Positions 7,589-17,351 are shown, counted from the first letter of the stretch. The stretch is 64,000 nt of DNA from Pseudaminobacter salicylatoxidans (GCF_003148475.1 NZ_QGGG01000008.1:166262-230261), one strand, 5' to 3'. Translations and numbers: made by a program. Notes: generated from the sequence alone by a model not told the origin.

Positions 7589-8305
7589 TTACTGCACCAG
7601 CGGCGAAGTGGCCGCGTCGAGTTCGACGCCGACAAGCTCGGCCTGACCTGCCAGGATGGCAACATATTGCCGGAGCGCGTTTTCTTCCACTTGGGCACGC
7701 AGCATCGTCGCGATCTGCTCGCGCACTGTTTCGAACGGCAGGATCGTGCCCGGTATGGACTTGTCCACCGCGACGATGTGGAAGCCATAGCGTGTCCTGA
7801 CCAGTTCGGGCAGCACGCCGGACGCGCCGAGCCGGAACAGTGCCGCCTCGAATTCCGAAACCGTGTCGCCACGCCCGATCTGGCCAAGATTGCCCCCCTG
7901 CCGGCTTGAGGGGCAGTTCGACAGTTCCGCGGCAAGTGCCGCGAAACGCTGGGGTTCCGCCAACAGCTCATTCAGGGCCTGTTCCGCGCGGGCGCGTATC
8001 TCGGGTAGGTGGACAGCGGGCGTCACCTGAAACAGGATATGCCGCGCATGGACGAGATCACCGCTGGTGAAATCGCTGCGGTGCATATCATAGTAGCGCG
8101 CGCATTCGTCCAGCGTCGGAGTCGGCACCTGCACCTCCTCGGCAAGCAACCGTTCGATAGCGAAACCGATGGCTTCGTCATCGGTTTCGCCCCTGGCCAG
8201 CAACCCGGCCGCCACCGCCCGCTGGCGCAACAGTTCGCGCACGGCAGCGAATTCAGCCGAAGCATCATCAGCCGCCAGTTCCACCCCGTTGACCGAGACC
8301 GTCAT
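7589..8305 (-). CDS. Parvulin-type peptidyl-prolyl isomerase of the nar operon
   Basis: A 238-residue protein with a C-terminal PpiC/rotamase domain (HARHILFQV near residue 87, GGNLGQIGRGDTV, FEAALFRL, TRYGFHIVAVD) and an N-terminal helical segment (about residues 14-80) like NifM and SurA-like chaperones. No signal peptide is visible, so it probably acts in the cytoplasm, perhaps helping NarGH fold. Its ATG overlaps the narI stop (ATGA), making it the last gene of narKGHJI. Similar isomerases close nitrate reductase operons in related bacteria. Confidence 0.85.
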   Translation of the reverse strand: MTVSVNGVELAADDASAEFAAVRELLRQRAVAAGLLARGETDDEAIGFAIERLLAEEVQVPTPTLDECARYYDMHRSDFTSGDLVHARHILFQVTPAVHLPEIRARAEQALNELLAEPQRFAALAAELSNCPSSRQGGNLGQIGRGDTVSEFEAALFRLGASGVLPELVRTRYGFHIVAVDKSIPGTILPFETVREQIATMLRAQVEENALRQYVAILAGQAELVGVELDAATSPLVQ

Positions 8306-9018
8306 GAGCGGGCCGGCTCCTTCACCACCTTCTTGCGCGTGCGCACGATCTGATAGGGTCGGACGAGATAGGCCAATACCCCCGCGCCGCTCCAGATGTG
8401 GATCATGCGGGTGAACGGCGAGATCAGGAATATGGTGAAACCGAGCAGGATATGCAGCTTGTAGGTCAGCGGCACGTCGGTCATCAGCACCGCGACGCTG
8501 CCGTCGAGCGTCACGATTCCTTTGACATAGGTGGTCAGCGTCTCGAACAGCACGCCATCCATATGGAATGCCGAAAGCGGCACGGTGAGCAGGCCGAGCG
8601 CAAGCTGGAACCACAGCATCACCACCACGGCAATGTCCCATTTGCGGCTATTGGCCCGGATGCGCGGATCACCGAGCCGCCGCCAGATCAGCATCGACAG
8701 GCCGATGATGGCGACAAGGCCGGCAATGCCGCCGACGACCATGGCGAGCAACTGATGCATGGTCGGGGACAAAAAGGGGGCAACCAGCCAGTGTGGTGCA
8801 AGAAAGCCGACGAAATGGCCCAGAATGACGACCAGCACGCCATAGTGAAACAGGTTGGAGCCGATCCGCAGCGAGCCGGCGCGGAGCATCTGCGAGGAAT
8901 CGCTTTTCCACGTGTAGGGCTCGCGGTCGAAACGGATCAGGCTGCCCATCAGCAGCACGACGAGGCAGACATAGGGATAAATACCGAAGAGAAGCGTATT
9001 CATATAGGAATTGGACAT
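8302..9018 (-). CDS. narI: Respiratory nitrate reductase gamma subunit (cytochrome b)
   Basis: A 238-residue, five-helix membrane protein that takes electrons from quinol and anchors NarGH on the cytoplasmic side. Likely haem ligands are H58 and H68 (FHYGVLVVILGH) and H189 and H207 (YKLHILLGF, MIHIWSG), in the usual NarI arrangement. The length is close to that of other NarI proteins. It follows narJ and overlaps the isomerase gene by 4 bp. Confidence 0.94.
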   Translation of the reverse strand: MSNSYMNTLLFGIYPYVCLVVLLMGSLIRFDREPYTWKSDSSQMLRAGSLRIGSNLFHYGVLVVILGHFVGFLAPHWLVAPFLSPTMHQLLAMVVGGIAGLVAIIGLSMLIWRRLGDPRIRANSRKWDIAVVVMLWFQLALGLLTVPLSAFHMDGVLFETLTTYVKGIVTLDGSVAVLMTDVPLTYKLHILLGFTIFLISPFTRMIHIWSGAGVLAYLVRPYQIVRTRKKVVKEPARS

Positions 9019-9035
9019 AAGCGTTTCCTTCCTCC

Positions 9036-9659
9036 CTATCGTGCCGTGCGGCCAGCGTCCGCAGCTTCGCCGAAAGCCGGTTGCTCGAACCAGTCGCGGT
9101 CGAGGGTCTGATGGTGTTCCCTGACCGGCGGGATCGCCGATGCATCGACCGCTTTTTGCCCCGCGATCACCAGCAGCGCCTGCGGCACCGCCGCATAGCG
9201 GCTCTCGCGCCCGATCAGCGAGCGGGCGATCGATTTCAGGATATGGGCGCAGTCCGCAAGCATCTCGCGCGCTTCCCCCAGATCACGCAGGCTGAGATAT
9301 TCGAGCACCACCGGCAGGTAATCCGGCAACTCATTGGCCGTCAGCCCATAGCCGGCGCCCGCATAGAGCTGCTTCAATTCGACCATGGCCGAACCACGAT
9401 CACGGCTTTCGCCATGCAGATGCTCGAACAGATGCAGCGAAAGCGCCCTGCCCCGGTCGAACAGGTCGACATAGCGTTCCTCCGCCGCAAGCTGGTCGTC
9501 ACGGCCGATCTCGGCGATCAGGTCGAGCAGCGCTTCACGCTCGCGCGGCGCAACCAGTTCCGAACCGCGGACCACCTCGGCGATCTCCGGCAGCGCCTCG
9601 CGCATCTCCGCGGTCGGATAGGAAAGCAGCGCGCTGAATGCCTTGAAAAGAAGGTTCAT
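9036..9659 (-). CDS. narJ: Nitrate reductase molybdenum cofactor assembly chaperone
   Basis: A 207-residue acidic, helical TorD/NarJ-family chaperone (MNLLFKAFSALLSYPTAEMREALPEI start; HLFEHLHGESRDRGSAMVEL core, the conserved NarJ block). It binds apo-NarG for cofactor insertion and is not part of the final enzyme. ATG 9659 is preferred over TTG 9674 because GGAG lies 6-9 bp before it. It sits between narH and narI as in most nar operons. Confidence 0.93.
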   Translation of the reverse strand: MNLLFKAFSALLSYPTAEMREALPEIAEVVRGSELVAPREREALLDLIAEIGRDDQLAAEERYVDLFDRGRALSLHLFEHLHGESRDRGSAMVELKQLYAGAGYGLTANELPDYLPVVLEYLSLRDLGEAREMLADCAHILKSIARSLIGRESRYAAVPQALLVIAGQKAVDASAIPPVREHHQTLDRDWFEQPAFGEAADAGRTAR

Positions 9660-9670
9660 TGGTGTCTCCG

Positions 9671-11203
9671 TCAATTGTCCAGCGGCCGCATCGGAGCGAT
9701 CTTGCGCTCACCCATCCTGCCGCCGAACAGGCTCGACGGCGAAGGACCGTGGTCGCAGCCGTTCCCGAAGGAAAAGCCACAGGCTCCTTTCAGCCCATAC
9801 ACGTCCTCGGCCTCTTCGCGATGGCTGGTCGGAATGACGAAACGATCCTCGTAGTTGGCGATAGACAGGTAGCGATGCATGTCTTCGACCTGCGCGCGGC
9901 TCAGTCCCGCCTGAACCAGCACTTCCTGTCCATCTGCCTCGCCAAGCTGGCGCTGGCGGTAATGGATGCGCATCGCAAACAGCCGTTCCAGCGCGGTGAC
10001 GATAGGCTCTTCCGCACCGGCGGTGAGCAGATTGGCGAGGTAGCGCACCGGAATGCGCAACGAACGCACGTCAGGCAATTCGCCTACCGTATCGATGGCG
10101 CCGGCATTGGCGTGCGACTGGATGGGCGACAGCGGCGGCACATACCACACCATCGGCAGCGTGCGGTATTCGGGATGCAGCGGGAAGGCGATCTTCCAGT
10201 CCACCGCCATTTTGTAGGCAGGCGAATGCTTCGCCGCCTCGAGCCAATCCTCCGACACGCCATCGGCTCGCGCCTGCGCCTGCACGGCCGGGTCATCGGG
10301 ATCGAGAAACAGCCGAAGCTGCGCCTCGTAAAGGTCTTTTTCGTCCTCCACCGAAGCCGCCTGCTCGATGCCGTCGGCATCGTAGAGCAGCACGCCAAGA
10401 TAACGGATACGGCCGACACAGGTTTCGGAGCATACGGTCGGCTGGCCGGCCTCGATGCGCGGATAGCAGAAGATGCACTTCTCCGCCTTGCCCGAGCTCC
10501 AGTTGTAATAGATCTTCTTGTAGGGACAGCCGGATACGCACATGCGCCAGCCACGGCATTTGTCCTGGTCGATGAGCACGATGCCGTCTTCCTCGCGCTT
10601 GTAGATCGAGCCCGACGGGCAGGAGGCGACGCAGGCCGGATTGAGGCAGTGCTCGCACAGCCTCGGCAGATACATCATGAAGGTGTTTTCGAACTGGCCA
10701 TAGATGTCCTTCTGCACCGCCTCGAAATTGTAGTCCTGGCTGCGCTTGTCGAACTCACCGCCAAGGATTTCCTCCCAGTTCGGCCCCCATTCGATCTTGT
10801 CCATCGGCTGGCCGGTGAGCAGCGAAAGCGGCCGCGCCACCGGGGTGGTCTGCGCTTCGGCCGCCTGCTGCAGATGTTCGTAATCGAAGGTGAAGGGCTC
10901 GTAATAGTCGTCGATCTCGGGCAGATGCGGGTTGGCGAAGATCTTCGCGAGGATCGACAGCCGCCCACCCTGTTTCGGCACGATCTTGCCGTTCTTCCTG
11001 CGCTTCCAGCCGCCCTGCCAGCGCTCCTGGTTTTCCCAGTCCTTGGGGTAGCCTATGCCGGGCTTGGTCTCGACATTGTTGAACCAGGCATATTCCATGC
11101 CCTGCCGGGAGGTCCAGACCTGCTTGCAGGTCACCGAGCAGGTGTGGCAGCCGATGCATTTGTCGAGGTTCATCACCATCGCGATCTGGGCACGGATTTT
11201 CAT
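9671..11203 (-). CDS. narH: Respiratory nitrate reductase beta subunit
   Basis: A 510-residue iron-sulfur protein. The first cluster motif is C16-x2-C19-x2-C22-x3-C26 (CIGCHTCSVTCKQ). Others are CEHCLNPACVASCPSG, CRGWRMCVSGCP (Trp replacing a Cys, as expected for the [3Fe-4S] site) and CIFCYPRIEAGQPTVCSETC. It relays electrons from NarI to NarG. The start overlaps the narG stop (ATGA at 11203). Confidence 0.96.
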   Translation of the reverse strand: MKIRAQIAMVMNLDKCIGCHTCSVTCKQVWTSRQGMEYAWFNNVETKPGIGYPKDWENQERWQGGWKRRKNGKIVPKQGGRLSILAKIFANPHLPEIDDYYEPFTFDYEHLQQAAEAQTTPVARPLSLLTGQPMDKIEWGPNWEEILGGEFDKRSQDYNFEAVQKDIYGQFENTFMMYLPRLCEHCLNPACVASCPSGSIYKREEDGIVLIDQDKCRGWRMCVSGCPYKKIYYNWSSGKAEKCIFCYPRIEAGQPTVCSETCVGRIRYLGVLLYDADGIEQAASVEDEKDLYEAQLRLFLDPDDPAVQAQARADGVSEDWLEAAKHSPAYKMAVDWKIAFPLHPEYRTLPMVWYVPPLSPIQSHANAGAIDTVGELPDVRSLRIPVRYLANLLTAGAEEPIVTALERLFAMRIHYRQRQLGEADGQEVLVQAGLSRAQVEDMHRYLSIANYEDRFVIPTSHREEAEDVYGLKGACGFSFGNGCDHGPSPSSLFGGRMGERKIAPMRPLDN

Positions 11204-14200
11204 CAGCGGACCTTTCTCTGCGCGGTTTGGATCGAATGGCTGGCGTCGAGCCAGTCGACATGGCTGAGTTTGCGCACGATGACGAACTCGTCGCGGTTGG
11301 ACCCGACGGTGCCGTAGTAGTTGAAACCGTAGGAGAGATGGGCGTAGCCGCCAACCATATGGGTCGGCTTGAGAACCGCGCGTGTCACCGAATTGTGGAT
11401 GCCCCCACGCAAGCCGGTGATTTCGGAACCCGGCACGTTCACGATCTTCTCCTGCGCATGATACATCATGCACATGCCTTCCTGTACGCGCTGGCTCACC
11501 ACCGCGCGCGCGGCAATCGCCCCGTTCAGGTTGAAAAGTTCGATCCAGTCGTTGTCCACGATGCCGGCCTTCCGGGCATCCTTTTCCGAGATCCACACGA
11601 TCGGCCCGCCGCGCGACAGCGTCAGCATCAGCAGATTGTCGGTGTAGGTCGAGTGGATGCCCCATTTCTGGTGCGGCGTGATGAAGTTGAGCACGATCTC
11701 CTTTTCGCCATTGGAGCGCGTGCCGCTCATGCCCGCCCGCGAGCGCGTGTCGATGGGTGGCCGGTAGACGGCGAAACCTTCTCCGAAATCGCGGAGCCAG
11801 CGATGGTCCTGATAGAATTGCTGGCGGCCGGTTATGGTGCGCCACGGGATTAGTTCGTTCACATTCGTATAGCCGGCCGTGTAGCTGACATGCTCGCTCT
11901 CGATACCCGACCATGTCGGCGACGAGATGATCTTGCGTGGCTGTGCCTGGATGTCGCGGAAACGGATTTTTTCGTCCTCGCGCGTTTCTGCCAGGTGGAT
12001 ATGGTCGCGCCCCGTGACCTTGCCGAGTGCCCGCCATGCCTTGACGGCGACCTCGCCATTCGTCTCCGGCGCGAGGTAGAGAATCACCTCGGCGGCGTCG
12101 ATGTCGCTGTCGATGCGCGGACGTCCAGCGGTCGGGCCACCGTCCTCGACACGATAGTTGAGCTTGCCGAGACCGGCGACCTCCTCGGCCGTCGGCCAGG
12201 CGATGCCCTTGCCGCCATTGCCCAGCTTGTCGGCAATCGGCCCCAGCGCTGTGAAACGCCGGTAAGTGTTGGGATAGTCGCGCTCGACCACCGTGATCTG
12301 CTGGCCGGTGATGCCCGGCACCAGATCGCATTCGCCCTTCTTCCAGTCCTTGACGTCGAAGGGCTGCGCCAGTTCGCCCGGCGTGTCGTGCTGGATCGGC
12401 GTCAGCACCACGTCCTTTTCCACCCCGAGATGACCGGCCGCCAGCTCCGAGAACTTCCGCGCGATGAGCTTGTAGGTTTCCCAATCGCTTTTCGCCTCCC
12501 ACACCGGGTCCACCGCCGTGGATAGCGGATGGATGAAGGGATGCATGTCGGACGTGTTGAGGTCGTTCTTCTCGTACCAGGTGGCGGTCGGCAGGACGAT
12601 GTCGGAATAGAGGCAACTCGTGGACATGCGGAAGTCGAGCGTAGTGACGAGGTCGAGCTTGCCTTCGGGAGCAGGGTCGCGCCACGCGACCTCATGCGGT
12701 TTTTCACGGCCTTCCTCGCCAAGGTCCTTGCCCTGCAAGCCATGCCGCGTGCCGAGGAAATGCCGCAGGAAATATTCGTGCCCTTTACCGGACGAGCCGA
12801 ACAGGTTGGAGCGCCAGATGAACAGGTTGCGCGGAAAATTCTGCGGATTGTCCGGATCCTCGCAGGCCATGGACAACGCACCCGACTTCAAGCCGGCCAC
12901 GACATGCTCCTTCACCTCGACACCGGCCTTGTCGGCTTGAGCCGCGAGTGTCAGCGGATTGACGCCGAGCTGCGGTGCCGAAGGCAGCCAGCCCATGCGC
13001 TCGGCGCGCACATTGAGATCGATCATGCTGCCGCTATACGACGCCGGATCGGCCAGCGGCGAAAGCAGCTCGGCGACGTCCAGCTTCTCATAACGCCACT
13101 GGTCGGAATGGGCGTAGAAGAAGGAGGTGCCGTTCATATGGCGCGGCGGCCGCGCCCAATCGAGCGCGAAGGTAAGCATGGTCCAGCCGGTCTGCGGCCT
13201 GAGCTTCTCCTGCCCGACATAATGCGCCCAGCCGCCGCCGGAGACGCCGACCGTACCGCACATCATCAGCATGTTGATGATCGCGCGATAGCCCATATCC
13301 TGATGATACCAGTGGTTCATGCCCGCGCCGATGATGACCATGGAGCGGCCTTTGGTCTTCTCGGCATTGTTGGCGAAGCCGCGTGCAACCGTGATGGCAT
13401 GCTCGGCCGGCACGCCGGTGATCTCCTGCTGCCATGCCGGGGTGTAGGGCACGTTGTCATCATAGCTTGCGGCGCAGTCGCCGCCGAGACCCCGGTCCAG
13501 GCCGTAATTGGCGCAAAGCAGGTCGAAGACCGTGGCGACATGGGCTTCGCCGTCGGCGAGCTTGATGCGCCGCACCGGCACGTTGCGCAACAGCACGTCG
13601 CCGCCCTGCGCATTGGCGGTGAAGTGCTCGCTGGCCTTGCCGCCGAAATAGGGAAAGGCCACTGAAACGACCTCGTCGCGCCGCTCGGCAAGGCTCAGCG
13701 CCAGCCGCACGTCCTTGCCGGTTTCGCCATCTTTCTCTTCGAGGTTCCAGCGGCCCGCCGGCTCACCATCGGCCGGCCAACGATAGCCGATCGAGCCTTG
13801 CGGTACCACGAGGTCGCCGCTTTCCTCCGCCACCGCCACTGTTTTCCATGCGGCGCGATCCGGTTTCGGCGCCTTGCGACGCGACCTTGGCGTCGCCGCA
13901 AGGTCGCTCTGGCGCACATAGCGATCCGGCACGAAGCGGCCGCCATCCTGCCTGAGCCGCACCAGCATCGGCATGTCGGTGTAGCGACGGCAATAATCCT
14001 CGAAATAGGGCGTCTTGCGATCAAGGAAGAACTCCTTGAGGATCACATGGCCCATCGCCATGGCCAGCGCCGCATCCGTGCCCTGCTTGGGATGTAGCCA
14101 CAGATCGGAGAGCTTCGCCACCTCGGCATAATCGGGCGTGACGGCCACCACATTGGTGCCGTTGTAACGCGCCTCGACGAAGAAATGCGCGTCGGGCGTG

Positions 14201-14979
14201 CGCGTCTGCGGCACATTGGAGCCCCAGGCGATGATGTAGCCGGAATTGTACCAGTCGGCCGATTCCGGCACATCGGTCTGCTCGCCCCAGGTCTGCGGGC
14301 TCGATGGCGGCAGGTCGCAATACCAGTCGTAGAAAGACAGGAGCGTTCCGCCGATGAGGCTGAGATAGCGCGCGCCGGAGGCATAGGACACCATCGACAT
14401 GGCCGGGATCGGCGAGAAGCCGATGACGCGGTCGGGCCCGAAGGTCTTGATGGTGTGAATGTTGGCGGCCGCGATGATCTCGCTCACCTCGGCCCAGTTC
14501 GAGCGCACGAAGCCGCCATGGCCGCGCATGGATTTGTAGCTTTTCGCGGTTTCGGCATTGCCGACGATTGCGGCCCAGGCTTCGACGGGCTCATGCGTCT
14601 TGCGCGCCTCGCGCCAGGCCTTGATCAGCCGTCCGCGCACCATCGGATATTTGATGCGGCTGGCGCTGTAGAGATACCAGCTATAGGAAGCTCCGCGCGA
14701 GCAGCCGCGCGGCTCGTGATTGGGCATGCCTGAGCGCGTGCGCGGATAATCGGTCTGCTGCGTTTCCCAGGTGACGACGCCGCTCTTGACATAGATTTTC
14801 CAGGAGCAGGAACCGGTGCAGTTCACGCCATGCGTGGAGCGCACGATCTTGTCGTGCTGCCAGCGCTGCCGATAGCTTTCTTCCCACCCGCGATCCTCGT
14901 CGCGCATTTCGCCAAGCCCGTCGGCAAACGGCTCTCGCTGCCGGCTGAGATAGGTGAGGCGCTCCAGGAAATGGCTCAT
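11203..14979 (-). CDS. narG: Respiratory nitrate reductase alpha subunit
   Basis: A 1258-residue molybdopterin oxidoreductase, the usual NarG length. The N-terminal FS0 cluster ligands are H50, C54 and C58 (HGVNCTGSCSWK). The Mo-ligating Asp lies in the YNSGYIIAWGSNVPQTRTPDAHFF region. C-terminal molydopterin-binding blocks such as WRTITGRQQFYQDH are present. It reduces nitrate to nitrite on the cytoplasmic face. No Tat signal is seen, as expected. ATG 14979 overlaps the narK stop and begins MSHFLERLTYLSR, the normal family start. Confidence 0.97.
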   Translation of the reverse strand: MSHFLERLTYLSRQREPFADGLGEMRDEDRGWEESYRQRWQHDKIVRSTHGVNCTGSCSWKIYVKSGVVTWETQQTDYPRTRSGMPNHEPRGCSRGASYSWYLYSASRIKYPMVRGRLIKAWREARKTHEPVEAWAAIVGNAETAKSYKSMRGHGGFVRSNWAEVSEIIAAANIHTIKTFGPDRVIGFSPIPAMSMVSYASGARYLSLIGGTLLSFYDWYCDLPPSSPQTWGEQTDVPESADWYNSGYIIAWGSNVPQTRTPDAHFFVEARYNGTNVVAVTPDYAEVAKLSDLWLHPKQGTDAALAMAMGHVILKEFFLDRKTPYFEDYCRRYTDMPMLVRLRQDGGRFVPDRYVRQSDLAATPRSRRKAPKPDRAAWKTVAVAEESGDLVVPQGSIGYRWPADGEPAGRWNLEEKDGETGKDVRLALSLAERRDEVVSVAFPYFGGKASEHFTANAQGGDVLLRNVPVRRIKLADGEAHVATVFDLLCANYGLDRGLGGDCAASYDDNVPYTPAWQQEITGVPAEHAITVARGFANNAEKTKGRSMVIIGAGMNHWYHQDMGYRAIINMLMMCGTVGVSGGGWAHYVGQEKLRPQTGWTMLTFALDWARPPRHMNGTSFFYAHSDQWRYEKLDVAELLSPLADPASYSGSMIDLNVRAERMGWLPSAPQLGVNPLTLAAQADKAGVEVKEHVVAGLKSGALSMACEDPDNPQNFPRNLFIWRSNLFGSSGKGHEYFLRHFLGTRHGLQGKDLGEEGREKPHEVAWRDPAPEGKLDLVTTLDFRMSTSCLYSDIVLPTATWYEKNDLNTSDMHPFIHPLSTAVDPVWEAKSDWETYKLIARKFSELAAGHLGVEKDVVLTPIQHDTPGELAQPFDVKDWKKGECDLVPGITGQQITVVERDYPNTYRRFTALGPIADKLGNGGKGIAWPTAEEVAGLGKLNYRVEDGGPTAGRPRIDSDIDAAEVILYLAPETNGEVAVKAWRALGKVTGRDHIHLAETREDEKIRFRDIQAQPRKIISSPTWSGIESEHVSYTAGYTNVNELIPWRTITGRQQFYQDHRWLRDFGEGFAVYRPPIDTRSRAGMSGTRSNGEKEIVLNFITPHQKWGIHSTYTDNLLMLTLSRGGPIVWISEKDARKAGIVDNDWIELFNLNGAIAARAVVSQRVQEGMCMMYHAQEKIVNVPGSEITGLRGGIHNSVTRAVLKPTHMVGGYAHLSYGFNYYGTVGSNRDEFVIVRKLSHVDWLDASHSIQTAQRKVR

Positions 14980-16259
14980 ATGGCTTCCTCCTTCCGCGTC
15001 GGTTGCTGTGGCGGGAATGGTTCCAGTCCATCCAGCTTGTGCCCCATGACGGGCGCGCGGCGGACCTCGGTCAGATAGCTCAGGAACAGCGACACCGAGA
15101 CGATGCCGTAGAGCAGCATGAAGCAGCTCGAATTGAAGCCAAGCCAGTCCCGCAGGCCGCCGAACATGATGGGCAACAGGAAGCCGCCCAGACCGCCGAC
15201 CATGCCGACAAGGCCGCTCACCACGCCCATATTCTCGGGAAAGTCGTCGCCGATATATTTGAAGGTCGAGGCCATTCCGAAGGCGAAGGCCACGCCGACG
15301 ACGAACAGCAGCGGCGTGAACATCCAGGGCGACAGGGCGATGGTGAAATCGCGCGAACCATCGATGGTGCGGATCGAGAAATCCGTGTGCGGATAGGACA
15401 GGAGAAACAGCGCGATCCACGCCGTCCACAAGACCCACCAGGTCACACTATGCGCGCCGAAGCGATCGGAAAGCAGGCCGCCAACCGCGCGCAACAACCC
15501 GCCCGGCAGCGAAAAACAGGCTGCGAGCAAAGCGGCTTGCGCGACGGCGAAACCATATTCGCTGACAAAATATTGCGGCATCCAGATCGACAGGGCCGTG
15601 AAGCCCCCGAACACGATCGAATAATACTGGCAGTATTTCCAGACACGGCGATCCCTCATCACCGCAAGCTGTGCGCCCAGGGACGCCCCGCTTTTCCCGG
15701 CTCCCGGATCGGGCGCTGACAAGAACCAGAACAGCACGGCGCTCGCCACCAGCGCCACCGCATAGGCGCGCGGTACCGCCTGCCAGCCATAGACCTCCAT
15801 GATCGAGGGCGCGACGAACATATTCAGAGCCGCGCCTGCCGTTCCCGCTCCGAACACGCCCATGGCGAAGCCGCGTTGGCTGGCGGGGAAAAACCGTGCC
15901 ACATAGGGCGTCCCCACCGCAAAGGATGCGCCGACCAGACCAAGCGCCAGGCCAAGCAGCAGGAACTGCCACAGCGCCGTCGCATAAGCGGCGATGTAGA
16001 GCGGGATCGCGCAAATGACGAGCAGCAGGGTCATCAGGATGCGGCCGCCGATGCGGTCGGTCCAGATGCCGAGCGGCAGGCGAAACAGCGAGCCGGTGAG
16101 CACCGGCGTTGCCGTCAGCAGACCGAACTGGGTGGCGTCGAGTTCCAACTCCTCGCGGATCGGGATGCCGATGACGCCGAACATCATCCAGACCGCGAAA
16201 CAGATCATGAAGGCCCAGGTCGTAACCAGCAGTACGACAATTCTTCGAGCATTCGACAT
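14976..16259 (-). CDS. narK: NarK-type nitrate/nitrite MFS transporter
   Basis: A 427-residue, 12-helix major facilitator protein of the nitrate/nitrite porter family. The nitrate signatures are seen: FGAGTAGAALNMFVAP, LPGGLLRAVGGLLSDRFGAH and SGLVGMVGGLGGFLLP. The single 12-helix form and length fit a NarK1-type transporter that brings in nitrate for NarG. ATG 16259 follows GGGGGT; an ATG 12 bp upstream is also possible. It is first in the nar operon and overlaps narG by 4 bp. Confidence 0.92.
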   Translation of the reverse strand: MSNARRIVVLLVTTWAFMICFAVWMMFGVIGIPIREELELDATQFGLLTATPVLTGSLFRLPLGIWTDRIGGRILMTLLLVICAIPLYIAAYATALWQFLLLGLALGLVGASFAVGTPYVARFFPASQRGFAMGVFGAGTAGAALNMFVAPSIMEVYGWQAVPRAYAVALVASAVLFWFLSAPDPGAGKSGASLGAQLAVMRDRRVWKYCQYYSIVFGGFTALSIWMPQYFVSEYGFAVAQAALLAACFSLPGGLLRAVGGLLSDRFGAHSVTWWVLWTAWIALFLLSYPHTDFSIRTIDGSRDFTIALSPWMFTPLLFVVGVAFAFGMASTFKYIGDDFPENMGVVSGLVGMVGGLGGFLLPIMFGGLRDWLGFNSSCFMLLYGIVSVSLFLSYLTEVRRAPVMGHKLDGLEPFPPQQPTRKEEAI

Positions 16260-16271
16260 CACGACCCCCAT

Positions 16272-16579
16272 TGGGTGCGGGCCAGGCTAGTTCCTGCCAG
16301 CCTCCGGCGTGTCAAATGTTCCCTTCAATTACCACGTCGCCGGCGCACCCATCATGCTGACATAGAGCTTCATAAAGCTCCGGCCATCCCGTGTTTCAAA
16401 GAATTTGGAGAGTATGTCGTTCACCCGAGGACGGAAATCTTCAGGTTATGCGCAAATTAGACCGCCTTGGCTGCCACGAAGACAGCGACCAAAGCCGAAG
16501 ATATAGTCTCGGGTCTCACCATGCAGCCGGTCCGCATGGCGCAAAACATGATTTGACGTTATTCGGCGTCGGTCCAGGC
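16272..16579. other. Intergenic region upstream of narK
   Basis: 308 bp between narK and the GntR gene with no credible coding sequence. It should hold the nar promoter, but no FNR/NnrR-type box (TTGAT-N4-ATCAA) was found. The only clear structure is a 6-bp-arm palindrome GAGCTT-CATA-AAGCTC at 16365-16380, of unknown role. Confidence 0.5.
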
Positions 16580-17314
16580 TCAGTCGAAGATGCCTTCGCT
16601 GTGCTTCTCCACATAGACCGCGAGGCCAAGCGTATGGTCGCGGCTGAGCTTTTCGGCAAGCTCGGTATCGCGCCGTTCCAGCGCGTCGATAATGGCCAGA
16701 TGGTCCTTGATCGACTGCGAGGCACGGTCGTCGCGGCCGATCGTGATCTGCCGGATGCCGCGCACGTGGAGCAGGATGTCCTCGGTCATGCTCCGCAGCA
16801 CGCTCGATCCCGTCATCTCGATCAGCGTCTGGTGGAAGGTGAGGTTGGCCGTCGAATATTCGCCTACATAGTCGGAGGGCTTGTGGCTGTCGTTGAACTC
16901 CTCGAAGAGTTTGCGCAGCCGGGCAATGTCCTTGCCGCTGGCGTTGAGCGAAACCAGGCGTGCCGCCATGCCTTCCAGTGCCGCCCAGACCTGGATCATC
17001 TCGATGACCTCGCGCTTGGTCTTGCGCAACACCATCACGCCGCGGCGCGGGATCGACTTCACAAAACCCTGCTGCTCCAGCATGGCGATGGCTTCGCGGA
17101 TCGGCGTACGGCTCACGCCCAGCTTTTCGGCAAGCTGGCGCTCGTCCAGCCAGGTGTCCTCGCTGGTGCGATAGATTTCCATATTCGCGATCGCATGCTT
17201 CAGTGTTGCGTAGATACGCGTCTTGAAGGTCGGTTCCGAATTGAAAGGTTCAAGAACAAGCTCGGGAGTGGTTGCGTCAGCAAGCGGCCAGCGTATCTGA
17301 GTTCTAGAAGCCAC
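16580..17314 (-). CDS. GntR-family (FCD subgroup) regulator, likely of the oxalate regulon
   Basis: A 244-residue protein with an N-terminal winged HTH (WLDERQLAEKLGVSRTPIREAIAMLEQQGFV, about residues 55-85) and a C-terminal FCD helical ligand domain (MIQVWAALEGMAARL...FHQTLIEMTGSSVLRSM...DHLAIIDALERRD), whose His and Asp/Asn positions usually bind a metal and a carboxylate effector. The GTG start is at 17314. A 17-bp palindrome lies 21-37 bp upstream, and five further copies precede other genes in the region up to 31.7 kb. So it is the probable autoregulated sensor of oxalate, oxalyl-CoA or a related acid. The effector is inferred, not shown. Confidence 0.85.
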   Translation of the reverse strand: MASRTQIRWPLADATTPELVLEPFNSEPTFKTRIYATLKHAIANMEIYRTSEDTWLDERQLAEKLGVSRTPIREAIAMLEQQGFVKSIPRRGVMVLRKTKREVIEMIQVWAALEGMAARLVSLNASGKDIARLRKLFEEFNDSHKPSDYVGEYSTANLTFHQTLIEMTGSSVLRSMTEDILLHVRGIRQITIGRDDRASQSIKDHLAIIDALERRDTELAEKLSRDHTLGLAVYVEKHSEGIFD

Positions 17315-17334
17315 GAGAGGTGATCTCCATGTTA

Positions 17335-17351
17335 TGGAATAAGTAATGCCA
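17335..17351. promoter_or_regulatory. Oxalate-regulon operator, copy A (gntR promoter)
   Basis: TGGAAT-AAGTA-ATGCCA, one of six TGGnAT-N5-ATnCCA palindromes. It lies just upstream of the GntR start, suggesting autoregulation. Confidence 0.75.

Noticed and set aside
9659..11317. 552-codon plus-strand ORF opposite narH/narJ
   Set aside because: Shadow of the minus-strand nar genes; GC-rich third positions keep the opposite frame open. Its translation is His/Arg/Gln-rich with no domain, and narH and narJ are certain.
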